Shown here: in pieces, positions 1 to 7,911 of the stretch
How positions within the stretch are numbered: position 1 is the first letter of the stretch
Layout: each line of letters opens with the position of its first letter
DNA from: Rhodocyclaceae bacterium
GTDB taxonomy: Bacteria > Pseudomonadota > Gammaproteobacteria > Burkholderiales > Rhodocyclaceae
DNA: 64,000 nucleotides
Assembly (NCBI GenBank): GCA_028713915.1
Contig: JAQTNK010000011.1
Location: forward strand, 1 to 64,000
Reading direction: 5' to 3'
Translations under genes and position numbers: made by a program
Notes under the pieces: model-generated
Database searches by the model: none
Seen by the model: only the letters and a program-made list of their open reading frames with translations
What the model was told of the DNA's origin: nothing

Positions 1-177
1 GCAGCCGATGCAGAACTCCAGCTTGTTGGTCGCTTCCATGCCGGTGTTGAAGGCGCCCCAGAAGAAGATGCCCGAGAAGAAGCCCACCACCAGCAGCGCC
101 AGCAGCGAATACTTGGCGCTCGGTTTCTTGAGCGCCGTCCAGCAGCGCTTGATCGCGCCAGGTTTGTCGTTAGCCAT
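1..177 (-). CDS. NapC/NirT-family membrane cytochrome c, N-terminal part (CymA-like), cut by window edge
   Basis: Only the first 59 codons are in the window. They encode a short basic cytoplasmic stretch, one membrane segment (about residues 24-43, ending FFWGAFNTG) and the start of the first haem site, EFCIGC. The FWG-FNT-EATN-EFCIxC order is typical of NapC/NirT/CymA tetrahaem quinol dehydrogenases, which pass electrons between the quinone pool and periplasmic cytochromes. It follows mtrB-mtrA on the same strand, which fits a CymA role for the porin-cytochrome complex. A strong terminator lies between it and mtrB, so it may be expressed at a lower level or from its own promoter. The number of haems cannot be confirmed. 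Confidence 0.85.
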   Translation of the reverse strand, partial: MANDKPGAIKRCWTALKKPSAKYSLLALLVVGFFSGIFFWGAFNTGMEATNKLEFCIGC

Positions 178-200
178 TTATTGCCACTCCGGAAATTCCC

Positions 201-231
201 AAAAAAAACGGGGCCGAAATTTCCGGCCCCG
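201..231 (-). terminator. Rho-independent terminator after mtrB
   Basis: A perfect 8-bp GC stem (209-216 with 224-231) with a 7-nt loop is followed, reading leftward on the minus strand, by eight consecutive T residues (A-run at 201-208). It lies in the 83-bp gap between the mtrB stop and the CymA-like gene start, so it either ends the operon or partly uncouples the last gene. Confidence 0.85.
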
Positions 232-260
232 AAACCATCACACATTGCTTACTGCAGAAG

Positions 261-2780
261 TCATTTGAAGGTGTAGTTGTAGGCGGCGAAGACGGTGTTC
301 ACCGTGTAGGTTGGCGCCGTCTGGTTGGTCGGCAACAAGGTTTGTGGTGTGTTGCCGTACTGAAGGGCGTTGTAGAAGTAGTCGTTTGAGTTCAGGTGCT
401 GATACATATAACCCATCACGACCTTGCTGGCCTTGTCGAGCGCATAGCTGCCGGTGAGCTTCAGTTGCACCATGTTGTTCTTGATGTCCGGCAGGTTGCC
501 GCACGTCTCGAACGCAGCCGAACTGCAGGTGAGCCCCGGAGTGGTGGTGGCGGAAACATAGTTGAACTGGGTGCCGTAGCTCGACTTTCCAAGCGAATAC
601 GTCAAGTCCCCCGCCAACTCGAGTTTCCCACCCATGAGCCCGCGTTTCTTGGCGCCGAGGCCGAAGGTCGTGTCATTCTCGGTCAGATTGTTCGTCCAGG
701 TGGACTTGCCCGCCGGGATGAAAAGGGTCGTCGCGTTAGCAGCCGTGACGGTCTTATCCGCACCCAATGCCAGGTTTGTCAGATCTCTGGTCGAATGTTG
801 CTGCGTCAAGTAGGCGGAAACCGAACTCTCCTCGTCGTAGCTATACGTCGCATCCAGATTCAGAGACGCCGAATTGCCTTTTTGCACGCCATAGGTGAGG
901 TCGTCGTACTTGTCGTCCGTATAGCGGCCGTTCGCGGTGAAGGTCAGCTTATCGTTCGCCTGCCAATTGACGCCCGCCTTCAACAATTGCTCTTTGCGGG
1001 AAGCATCGAAGTAGGCCATGAATCCAACGGCCTCGAAGCCCTCGCCGCCTGCACCGCCGCCCACTGCCTGCATGGGGTTGTAGAATGAGGGGCTGATGTC
1101 GGCTTTGCGACGCGAATAACCGTAGCCGGCGTTGAAGGTCAGATCGTCGGACGCCTTGAGCTTGTAGTTGGCCGCCAGCTTGTTTTCCTTGCTGTCGGTC
1201 ACCTCCGCGCACGTCGCCGCCGTGTAGGCCGTCCAGCCGACCAGAACGCCCTTGCCGTCGGTGACGCCGTTGTTGTAGATCGAGCCTTGCTGGTTGTTCG
1301 CCGCCGCATTGTTGCACCAGCGCCTGATCTTCTCGTACTCGTAGGACAAGCGCAACTGCTGGCTCTTGTCGATGCGATAGTCCCCGGCGAACTCAAGATT
1401 GGTCTTCTTGTTGCTCATCGGCGCATTCACCGAGAGCCCTTGACCGAGCACGGAAGACGCTTCATTGACGGTATTGAACGAATACGGGTTCGACGTCGTC
1501 CGGTTGTCGCGGTCGTTGTACTTCAAACCGGCACTCAGCAGCAGATCCTTCGTCGTCTGATTGGTCAGCTTCAAGTCGACGTGTTCCGTAACGACCAGGC
1601 CATTGAGCGAGCTTTGCGGAAGTCCTGCCGGCGTCAAGCCGGTTGCCGCATAAGCGTCGTTCTGGGTGTTGCGGCCGTAGGAAAGCCCGCCCGCCAGCTT
1701 CGTGGCTGGGTTGAATGCATAACCGCCGGACAGGTTCAGTTGATGGAAGTCGTTGCTGGGCATGGTGCTGAACGTGTCCACCGGAAAGCCCGCGGCAGGG
1801 GCGCTGCCCGTGGGAGCCGCGGCTAGGAAAGCCGTGGTTTGTGCGCCGCTACAATTGCCGGCACCCGGAAAGCATTTGACGAACGGATTATTGAAAGATA
1901 CGGAGTTGTAGCCGTCACGGAAAAAGGAGCCAAAGTAGCTGGCCGACACGTGCGCCTGGTCGCCGGCCCAATTCACGGCCAGGTTTACCGTATCCGTCGT
2001 ATAGTTGGTCGGATTCATGACCACGAAAGGCGTTTGGCCGGCCCATGCTAGATTCGCAGGAATGCCGTTGACACCGTTCGCCTGATCGCCGGCAATCCCG
2101 AGGAGCTTTGCGCCGGATTGCTTGAGATGATTGACATCGAACTTCACACCCCAGTGCTGGTCGAGGTCGAATCCGGCGTTGAAGGAGGTATTTTCCCGGT
2201 CCGAATGGACGTCCTGCGTCTGGAAGCTCGCCTGTTGGGCGGCGGTTAAAGCATCTGATCCTGTCCGGTTCGGAAATGCTGGAGCAGCGGTATTGATGAC
2301 GCCAAAGCTGGCTGGCAATCTGAAGGTGTTACCGCCCATGGATCCCTGGAACGGCGTTTGATAGCTGTCGCTGATGTTGTGGCGCAGTTGATCGTAGCCG
2401 GCGCCGATGCTCCATGAGCCCTGGTCGCTGACCGAACCGCTCAGGTTGCGGGACGTCGTGCCGAGATCGGTGCCGGTGACTCCCCAGCGCCTCGTGCCGG
2501 TTCCTTGCCCGTAGGCGTCGCCGCCCTTGACGCTGAAGTCGCCGACGACATAGCCGCCGTTCTTGTCCAGGCCGTTGTACTCGCCGAACTTCGCCGAACT
2601 CTTCGACACATCGCCGGCGCCGATCTGCACGAAGTTGGTGGGCTGAGTCAAAGCCGTGACTTCGTCGCTCGCCGCGTCTTGAGCATAGGCGCCCAGCGGT
2701 ACCGCGCACATCGCCACCAAGGCCCCTTGCACCGCCAGCGTCATCGCCTTGGCGGAGAATTCTTGCTTATATGCTTTCAT
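261..2780 (-). CDS. mtrB: MtrB/PioB-family decahaem-associated outer membrane beta-barrel
   Basis: An 839-aa outer-membrane protein with a signal peptide ending near AYAQ (about residue 34) and a long body of alternating aromatic/polar beta-strands. The early motif SKSSAKFGEYNGL is typical of MtrB/PioB/MtoB barrels. These barrels sheath a periplasmic decahaem cytochrome so that electrons can cross the outer membrane. The ATG at 2780 is chosen because GGGAGA lies 6 nt upstream and the signal peptide starts there; the longer reading frame has no ribosome site. It begins 16 bp after mtrA, so the two are surely co-transcribed. I see no CxxC-type motif near the N-terminus of the kind reported for Shewanella MtrB. 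Confidence 0.93.
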   Translation of the reverse strand: MKAYKQEFSAKAMTLAVQGALVAMCAVPLGAYAQDAASDEVTALTQPTNFVQIGAGDVSKSSAKFGEYNGLDKNGGYVVGDFSVKGGDAYGQGTGTRRWGVTGTDLGTTSRNLSGSVSDQGSWSIGAGYDQLRHNISDSYQTPFQGSMGGNTFRLPASFGVINTAAPAFPNRTGSDALTAAQQASFQTQDVHSDRENTSFNAGFDLDQHWGVKFDVNHLKQSGAKLLGIAGDQANGVNGIPANLAWAGQTPFVVMNPTNYTTDTVNLAVNWAGDQAHVSASYFGSFFRDGYNSVSFNNPFVKCFPGAGNCSGAQTTAFLAAAPTGSAPAAGFPVDTFSTMPSNDFHQLNLSGGYAFNPATKLAGGLSYGRNTQNDAYAATGLTPAGLPQSSLNGLVVTEHVDLKLTNQTTKDLLLSAGLKYNDRDNRTTSNPYSFNTVNEASSVLGQGLSVNAPMSNKKTNLEFAGDYRIDKSQQLRLSYEYEKIRRWCNNAAANNQQGSIYNNGVTDGKGVLVGWTAYTAATCAEVTDSKENKLAANYKLKASDDLTFNAGYGYSRRKADISPSFYNPMQAVGGGAGGEGFEAVGFMAYFDASRKEQLLKAGVNWQANDKLTFTANGRYTDDKYDDLTYGVQKGNSASLNLDATYSYDEESSVSAYLTQQHSTRDLTNLALGADKTVTAANATTLFIPAGKSTWTNNLTENDTTFGLGAKKRGLMGGKLELAGDLTYSLGKSSYGTQFNYVSATTTPGLTCSSAAFETCGNLPDIKNNMVQLKLTGSYALDKASKVVMGYMYQHLNSNDYFYNALQYGNTPQTLLPTNQTAPTYTVNTVFAAYNYTFK

Positions 2781-2796
2781 TTGTGATCTCCCTGTC

Positions 2797-3807
2797 TTAG
2801 CGATGCAGGAACGCACCGGCTGGGCTATTCGAGCCATGGACCATGGCGTGGCAGTTCATGCAACCACGTGCAGCCGCTTGAGTGCTTGGATATTGCAAGG
2901 CCGTTCCCGCGGCGTTCGTGGTGGACAAACCGCCTTGGTAGCCAGCCGCATTGCCGGCAGCAGCGCTCTTGCTGTTGTGCGGGCCATCATGACATTCCTG
3001 GCACAGGAACGGCGGACGCGACTTCAGCAGCGGCGAGATGTTGGAACCGTGGGGCGTATGGCAGTTGGTGCAGTCCTCCGTCGCCGGCTGGTGTTCCCAG
3101 AGGAACGGGCCGCGCTTTTCGGCATGGCACTGGTAGCAGGTTTCCGTCACGGTGTTCTTCTTCAGCAGCTTCGGACCGGCCGAGCCGTGCGGGTTATGAC
3201 AATCCGAACACGTGACCTTGTTCGCATCGATCGGGTGGGTCGAGATCTTGTGCGTGTCGGCGCGCTGCTCCTTGTGGCAGGTGAAGCAGACTTCGCGCTG
3301 GGTCGTCTTCGACAAGAGCTTGTCCGCCGGCGCGTGGACCGTGTGGCAGCTGTTGCATGCCATCTGGTTGGCCTGGTGCTGGCTGCCGTCCCAATTGGTG
3401 CGGGCTTGCCCCTTGTGGCAGCTCAGGCACTGGGCGGCGCGAACGCGGTCGTCGGTCAGCTCGTAAGTGCCCTTCTTGAACACGACATCTGGCGCAGCGC
3501 GGCCCTTGACGTTCGGGTCGCCGTGCAGGTGCTTCAGGCTTTCGCCGTGGCAGGACTGGCAATTCGGCGCACGCGCATCGCCGCGCACGCCGTGCTTGGT
3601 CTGGTAGATCGAGAGGATGGGCGTTTGCTCGCTCTCGTCGTGGCAGCGCGTGCAGACCTTGTCCTTGTCCAGGCGGGCCTGCGGCGTCGCCGGCGCGGCA
3701 CCGCCCAGGTTGCTGTCGGGAAGGTTGTTCGCGGCCAGCAGGTTCGCGGCCCATCCCAGGCTGCCGGCGAATGCGCAAGCCAGCAAGATTTTTTTGAATA
3801 TGTTCAT
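2797..3807 (-). CDS. mtrA: DmsE/MtrA/MtoA-family decahaem c-type cytochrome
   Basis: A 336-aa periplasmic cytochrome with an N-terminal signal peptide (to about residue 26) and exactly ten CxxCH haem-binding motifs (CTRCH, CQSCH, CLSCH, CNSCH, CFTCH, CSDCH, CYQCH, CTNCH, CQECH, CMNCH). Length and haem count match MtrA, MtoA, PioA and DmsE. In the known complexes this protein is a molecular wire inside the MtrB barrel. The start has GGGGTAG just upstream. It follows two monohaem cytochrome genes (45-bp gap) and precedes mtrB. Whether it serves Fe(II) oxidation (MtoA-like) or metal/DMSO reduction (MtrA/DmsE-like) cannot be told from the sequence. Confidence 0.95.
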   Translation of the reverse strand: MNIFKKILLACAFAGSLGWAANLLAANNLPDSNLGGAAPATPQARLDKDKVCTRCHDESEQTPILSIYQTKHGVRGDARAPNCQSCHGESLKHLHGDPNVKGRAAPDVVFKKGTYELTDDRVRAAQCLSCHKGQARTNWDGSQHQANQMACNSCHTVHAPADKLLSKTTQREVCFTCHKEQRADTHKISTHPIDANKVTCSDCHNPHGSAGPKLLKKNTVTETCYQCHAEKRGPFLWEHQPATEDCTNCHTPHGSNISPLLKSRPPFLCQECHDGPHNSKSAAAGNAAGYQGGLSTTNAAGTALQYPSTQAAARGCMNCHAMVHGSNSPAGAFLHR

Positions 3808-3852
3808 TTGTCTACCCCTATCCTCATTGACCTGTTGCCTAAGCGGCGACGG

Positions 3853-4200
3853 TTACTGCGCCAGAATCCAGCTGATCAGATTCCTGATCTCGGCGTCGTT
3901 TTTCGCCGTCGCGATCTTGTGGTTTTCCTCGTGCCCGTCGGAGAGCTTGACCTTCTCGCCCGAGGTGAGGTGCGTGTAGAGCTTGTCGGCCGCGTCGGCC
4001 TGGCCCTTGTACTTGTAGGCGACCGACTGGTAGGACGGTCCTTCCTTTTTCTTGGCGACGGCGTGGCAGCGCAGGCAGTGGTCCTTGCGCGCCAGCTTCT
4101 TCGCCGCGACGGCGTCGACATCGGCGAAGGCCGAGGCTGAAAAAATAGCCGCGGCGGTTGCCACGGCTACGCTGGTCAGAATGCTGAGTTTCGATGCCAT
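3853..4200 (-). CDS. Small monohaem cytochrome c lacking a Met ligand (second copy)
   Basis: A 115-aa secreted protein: signal peptide ending SASAFA (about residue 26), one haem site CLRCH at 42-46, and a C-terminal helix ending NLISWILAQ as in class I cytochromes c. Unusually the mature protein has no methionine at all. The loop that normally carries the Met ligand reads DGHEENH (H90, H94), so the sixth haem ligand is probably histidine. The ATG at 4200 is preceded by GGGAGAAA. It is a paralogue of the gene at 4241-4588 and probably a periplasmic shuttle for the decahaem protein, as MtoD is proposed to be in Sideroxydans. Confidence 0.85.
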   Translation of the reverse strand: MASKLSILTSVAVATAAAIFSASAFADVDAVAAKKLARKDHCLRCHAVAKKKEGPSYQSVAYKYKGQADAADKLYTHLTSGEKVKLSDGHEENHKIATAKNDAEIRNLISWILAQ

Positions 4201-4240
4201 CGCTTGTTTCTCCCTGATAGTCGAATCGGTATGCGGCGGA

Positions 4241-4588
4241 TTACTGCGCGAGAATCCACTGCACGAGGTTCTTGATCTGCGCCTCGTCGTGCGGCGGCGA
4301 GGTTTTGACAATCTTGTGCTCTTCTTCATGGCCGTCCGGGAACTTGGCTTTCTCGCCGGAGGTGATGTGGTGAATCAGCTTTTCCTCGGCGTCGGGCTTG
4401 CCCTTGAGCTTCTCGGCGACCTTGTGATACGCGGGACCATCCTTGTCCTTGTCGATGGCGTGGCACTTGAAGCAGTTGTTCTGCTTGGCCAGTTGCTTGG
4501 CGGCGTCGGCATCGACGGCAAAGGCGCTCGCCGACAGGGACATCGCGAGGGCCGCCGCGGCAACGATCAGGAATTTGTTGTGTGTCAT
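4241..4588 (-). CDS. Small monohaem cytochrome c lacking a Met ligand (first copy)
   Basis: A 115-aa secreted cytochrome: signal peptide ending SASAFA (about residue 24), haem site CFKCH at 39-43, and terminal helix ending NLVQWILAQ. The mature chain has no methionine; H87 and H91 in PDGHEEEH occupy the expected ligand loop, again suggesting bis-His haem. The start ATG at 4588 has AGGTGAAGA upstream. It is first in the leftward operon (this gene, second copy, mtrA, mtrB) and shares length, ligand loop and C-terminus with its neighbour, so the pair arose by tandem duplication. The longer frame upstream lacks a signal peptide and is rejected. Confidence 0.85.
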   Translation of the reverse strand: MTHNKFLIVAAAALAMSLSASAFAVDADAAKQLAKQNNCFKCHAIDKDKDGPAYHKVAEKLKGKPDAEEKLIHHITSGEKAKFPDGHEEEHKIVKTSPPHDEAQIKNLVQWILAQ

Positions 4589-4674
4589 CGTCTTCACCTG
4601 TGGTCGGTACGGCGTCGTGCATCGACAAAAAACGCATCTCACCGTAGTAATAAACTTACAAACATTTACAGGTT

Positions 4675-4823
4675 GGGATTGTGCCGATGCCTACCGGATA
4701 ACAGAATCGGCACAGGATTAAACTTGCTGTGGGATTGTTCCTACCTGGAATCGGGCAAGTACTACCCGATTCCAGGTAGCCAAGGCGAGCGGGCGGAAGA
4801 GCGGAATCGGCGGCGCGATTCCG
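4675..4823. promoter_or_regulatory. Palindrome array with repeated GAATCGG between the two-component genes and the cytochrome operon
   Basis: The gap 4589-4834 holds three inverted repeats: a 9-bp stem (4680-4688 with 4706-4714), a perfect 15-bp stem with a 9-nt loop (4741-4755 with 4765-4779), and an 8-bp stem (4802-4809 with 4816-4823). The word GAATCGG occurs directly at 4704, 4748 and 4804, and inverted in the right arms. GGGATTGT plus CCTACC is also repeated (4675/4690 and 4731/4740). No T-run follows the stems on the minus strand, so they are not canonical terminators. The part 4621-4680 is AT-rich and probably holds the leftward promoter of the cytochrome operon. An operator role is inference. 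Confidence 0.5.
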
Positions 4824-4834
4824 AGAGCGACAGG

Positions 4835-5485
4835 CTAGATGTCGATCGAGTCGACGAGATCGTTGGTGATGGCGTAGCGCACCAGTTCGGTGGCGTTGCT
4901 CATGCCCATCTTCTGGAGAATGCGCGTCTTGTGGGTGCTGACAGTCTTGACGCTGAGGGAAAGCTGATCGGCGATCGCGGTCAGGCCCTGGCCGGCGACG
5001 ATCATGAGGAAGACCTGGTACTCGCGCTCGGAAAGCAGCGTATGCCGTTTCTGTTCGCTGTTCGGCATGCGCTCGCGCGCCATCTGCTCGGCGAGATCGG
5101 CGCTGACATAGACGCCGCCGGCGGCGACCTTGCGGATGACCGCGGTCAGCAGTTCGCTGTCGCTTTCCTTGGTGAGATAGCCCGACGCGCCGGCGCGCAG
5201 CGCGCGCAAGGCGTATTGCTCCTCGCTGTGCATGCTCAGGATGAGGATCGGCAGCGCGGGCTTTTCGCTCTTGATCTGGCGAATCAGGTCGAAGCCGTTC
5301 TTGCCGGGCATCGACATGTCGAGCACGACGGCATCCCAGTCCCGCTGCCGCACCCGCGCGATCACTTCATGGCCGTTGGCGGCTTCGCCGGCGACGACGA
5401 TGTCGTCGGTGTCGGAGAATATCTGCTTGAGGCCGTCGCGGATGATGGCGTGGTCGTCGGCGATCAGGATTTGAATCTTGTTCAT
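4835..5485 (-). CDS. NarL/FixJ-family response regulator
   Basis: A 216-aa two-domain regulator. The receiver domain has acidic pocket DD at 10-11, phospho-acceptor D56 (VVLDMSMPG) and the conserved lysine in LTKES. The C-terminal LuxR-type helix-turn-helix (about 145-210) contains LSVKTVSTHKTRI. It shares an ATGA overlap with the kinase gene at 5482-5485, so the two form a pair. Its position directly upstream of the cytochrome operon, with palindromes in between, suggests it controls extracellular electron transfer genes, but no target is proven. Confidence 0.92.
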   Translation of the reverse strand: MNKIQILIADDHAIIRDGLKQIFSDTDDIVVAGEAANGHEVIARVRQRDWDAVVLDMSMPGKNGFDLIRQIKSEKPALPILILSMHSEEQYALRALRAGASGYLTKESDSELLTAVIRKVAAGGVYVSADLAEQMARERMPNSEQKRHTLLSEREYQVFLMIVAGQGLTAIADQLSLSVKTVSTHKTRILQKMGMSNATELVRYAITNDLVDSIDI

Positions 5486-7506
5486 GTCTCAAGGTCCGTC
5501 GTGGGTTGCTGCGCGAGGGGAATGGCCACCTTGACCGCCGTTCCGGCGCCAGGACTGCTGACAAATGTCGCCTTGGCGCCCAGCATGATCGCGCGTTCGC
5601 GGATGCCGATCAAGCCATGGCCGCCGCGGCTCGTGCCGCCGGCCATGCCCTTGCCATTGTCGGCGACGATCAGTTCGAGCACGTCGCCGTCGCGCCGCAG
5701 GGAAATATTCACCTGCGTCGCCGCTGCATGCCGCGCCACATTCGTCAGGCATTCCTGCGTGATGCGGAACAATGCCGTGGCGAGCGCATCGCCCTGCGCG
5801 CTGTCCGCAGCGGCCAGGTCGAGCTCGACGACGATGCCGGTCTTCGCGCCGAAATCGGCGGCCAGCCATTCGATGGCGGCACCGAGGCCGAGATCGTCGA
5901 GCAGGGTCGGCCGCAGTTCGGTCGAGATGCGCCGCACCGACTTGATCGTCATATCGACCTGCTGCTTCATGCCGTCGACCTTGTGCGCCAGGCCGTCCGG
6001 CCTTTCGTCCAGCTGATTGCCGAGCCATGACAACTCCATTTTCAGTCCGGTCAGCTGCTGCCCCAGTTCGTCGTGCAGTTCGCGGGCGATGCGCGTGCGC
6101 TCCTTTTCGCGCACGTCCTGCAAGGTCGCCGACAGTTCGCGCAACTGGCGGTTGGATTCGAGCAATTGCTGGTCGGCCTGGCGGCGTTCGGTGACGTCGC
6201 GCAGGATCACCGTATAGAGGATTTCGCCGTTCAGCGTCACGCGCGAGACGGTGGCCTCGATGGGAAATTCCGTGCCGTCGGCGCGCAGGCCGGTGACTTC
6301 GCGGCTGGCCGCCATGACGCGCGAGCCGCCCGCCGAGGCGCCGAAATCTTCGACGTGCCGGCGATGTCCCGCGCGGTGTCGTTCCGGCAGGAAGCGCTCC
6401 AGGCGCGCGCCGATGGCTTCGGTCACCGCGCAGCCGAACATCCTTTCCGCGGCCGGATTGAACAGGATCACGCGCTGGCCGGCGTCGGCGATGATGATCG
6501 CATCCATCGCTGCCTTCATCGTCTCCTGCAGGCGCTCGCCGCTCTCGAGCAGATCCATGGCCAGCGTGTCTTCCTTCTCCAGTTCGCGCACCAGCGCCCA
6601 GGCCGCCAGCATGACCAGCAGGCTCACGCCGAAGGTGCCGAGAATGAGCAGGCGGGATTTCTCGACCCAGCTCGCCAGGGCCTCGTCCTTGCTGATGGCG
6701 ACGCTCACCATGAGCGGGAACTGGGCCACTTGATGATAGGTGACGATGCGCACGCCGCCGCCGGCTTCGGTCTCCTCGCGCGTGCTCTGGTCGGCGCCGC
6801 CGAACGAGTTGGCCGGCGCCTCCGGCAGGCGCTTGCCGATGGCCGCTTCGTCGTGCGGTTGGCGGGCGACCAGCGTGCCGTCGCCAAGGTAGAGCGAAAT
6901 CGGGTCGATGCCGTCGAAGCTGATCGAGCGGTAGAGGTCCTCGAAGTAGCCGAGGTTGAGCGCCACGGCGATGACGCCGGCGAATTCGCCGCCGCGCCCG
7001 TTGACGCGCCGGCTCAGGTACATGGTCCAGATGCCGTCGACGCGGTTATGGGTCGGCGCGCCGATATAGAGTCCGCGTTGCGGATCGTCCCGCTGCGCGG
7101 TGAAATATTCGCGGTCGGCGATGGAAATGCCTTCGGCCGGGAAGACGCGCGACGTGCTGAGGACATGGCCGCTGACGTCGACGACGAAAATGCCCTTGAT
7201 CTGGGGGATGCCGGAAAGCCGGTCGTGCAGCAGGCTATGCACGGCATAGCGGGTCAGCGGCTCGCCCTGCGCGGCGAATTCCGCCAGCACCACGCGCGTG
7301 TTCTGCAGGGCCAGGTCCACGTTCTGGATCGAGCGCGTCGTCTGTTCCGCCAGGATATGGCTCAGGCTGACGGTTTCCCCCCGCGCATGGGCCAGGTCCT
7401 TGCCGCGCAGGTTCCACAGCAGCAGGGCGATGGAGACCGCCATGGTCAAGATCGCCAGGACCGTCAGGATGACAACCGCAACCGCGGGTCGGATTCGCCA
7501 GTGCAT
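5482..7506 (-). CDS. Membrane sensor histidine kinase with Cache and PAS domains
   Basis: A 674-aa NarX/DegS-type kinase: membrane segment at about 8-30, a periplasmic double-Cache sensing domain to about residue 285, a second membrane segment (LLILGTFGVSLLVMLAAWAL), a PAS domain (about 330-450), a HisKA_3 dimerisation helix with phospho-site H478 (ARELHDELGQQ), and an HATPase with DNGKGM and GHGLIGIRER. The ATG at 7506 is preferred over a GTG six codons upstream because the hydrophobic segment then begins normally; the ribosome site is weak either way. It is translationally coupled to the regulator gene. The ligand is unknown; Cache domains usually bind small organic molecules. Confidence 0.92.
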   Translation of the reverse strand: MHWRIRPAVAVVILTVLAILTMAVSIALLLWNLRGKDLAHARGETVSLSHILAEQTTRSIQNVDLALQNTRVVLAEFAAQGEPLTRYAVHSLLHDRLSGIPQIKGIFVVDVSGHVLSTSRVFPAEGISIADREYFTAQRDDPQRGLYIGAPTHNRVDGIWTMYLSRRVNGRGGEFAGVIAVALNLGYFEDLYRSISFDGIDPISLYLGDGTLVARQPHDEAAIGKRLPEAPANSFGGADQSTREETEAGGGVRIVTYHQVAQFPLMVSVAISKDEALASWVEKSRLLILGTFGVSLLVMLAAWALVRELEKEDTLAMDLLESGERLQETMKAAMDAIIIADAGQRVILFNPAAERMFGCAVTEAIGARLERFLPERHRAGHRRHVEDFGASAGGSRVMAASREVTGLRADGTEFPIEATVSRVTLNGEILYTVILRDVTERRQADQQLLESNRQLRELSATLQDVREKERTRIARELHDELGQQLTGLKMELSWLGNQLDERPDGLAHKVDGMKQQVDMTIKSVRRISTELRPTLLDDLGLGAAIEWLAADFGAKTGIVVELDLAAADSAQGDALATALFRITQECLTNVARHAAATQVNISLRRDGDVLELIVADNGKGMAGGTSRGGHGLIGIRERAIMLGAKATFVSSPGAGTAVKVAIPLAQQPTTDLET

Positions 7507-7628
7507 AGGGGCCCGATTCTGCACGATTCGGCGCCGCTAGCGGCGGCGGCGGCGCAATTTTGTGTAGTGCAACAAGCTTTCATATGGCGCAACCACGCCA
7601 CTGTAGACGGTATCAAAAAAATTATTTG

Positions 7629-7656
7629 TTGCAATGCACCGATTTTTTTATACTAT
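7629..7656 (+). promoter_or_regulatory. Candidate sigma-70 promoter for the 2-oxoacid oxidoreductase operon
   Basis: TTGCAA (7629-7634) and TACTAT (7651-7656) are separated by 16 bp in the AT-rich centre of the 405-bp gap 7507-7911. An 8-bp inverted repeat, TGCAACAA at 7568-7575 and TTGTTGCA at 7626-7633, has one arm overlapping the -35 box and could be an operator. The kinase gene diverges on the other side. Seen by eye only. Confidence 0.45.
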
Positions 7657-7755
7657 GCGCCTCACGAACATGCGAGAGGCGCAACTTCTCGCATGCCTTA
7701 TCCGGGCAGACGCTAAGCCGCCTGCCTGTCAGTAGGCCGGAACCAACTTCCGGCC
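7657..7755 (+). other. Structured 5' leader with mutually exclusive hairpins
   Basis: Just after the candidate promoter, GCGCCTC (7657-7663) can pair with GAGGCGC (7676-7682), while CATGCGAGA (7669-7677) can pair perfectly with TCTCGCATG (7687-7695). The two stems share 7676-7677, so only one can form fully. A third perfect 8-bp stem (7735-7742 with 7748-7755) follows. The remaining leader, 7756-7911, is GC-rich and I see no gene or known riboswitch motif in it. The untranslated leader would be about 250 nt. A regulatory function is inference. Confidence 0.4.
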
Positions 7756-7911
7756 GCGCCGTGAGGGGTTTCCTGGCCCGCGCCCGCAAGGCGCCGGCAG
7801 GTTTCCCCGCCGAAACAGTTTCGAGCTTGTCGCGTTCGGTCGCCCGCCTTCGGCGTGCAGGCCTGCGTGGCGGTGTCGCGCGTGCGACGAACAACTTACG
7901 GACAGGGCATC

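Noticed and set aside
4741..4779. The 15-bp stem as a Rho-independent terminator of the regulator gene
   Set aside because: No T-run follows on the minus strand, so it was kept as a palindrome of uncertain role rather than called a terminator.
7640..7650. T-rich run as a terminator of an upstream plus-strand transcript
   Set aside because: No stem precedes it and no plus-strand gene lies upstream; it fits the spacer of the candidate promoter better.
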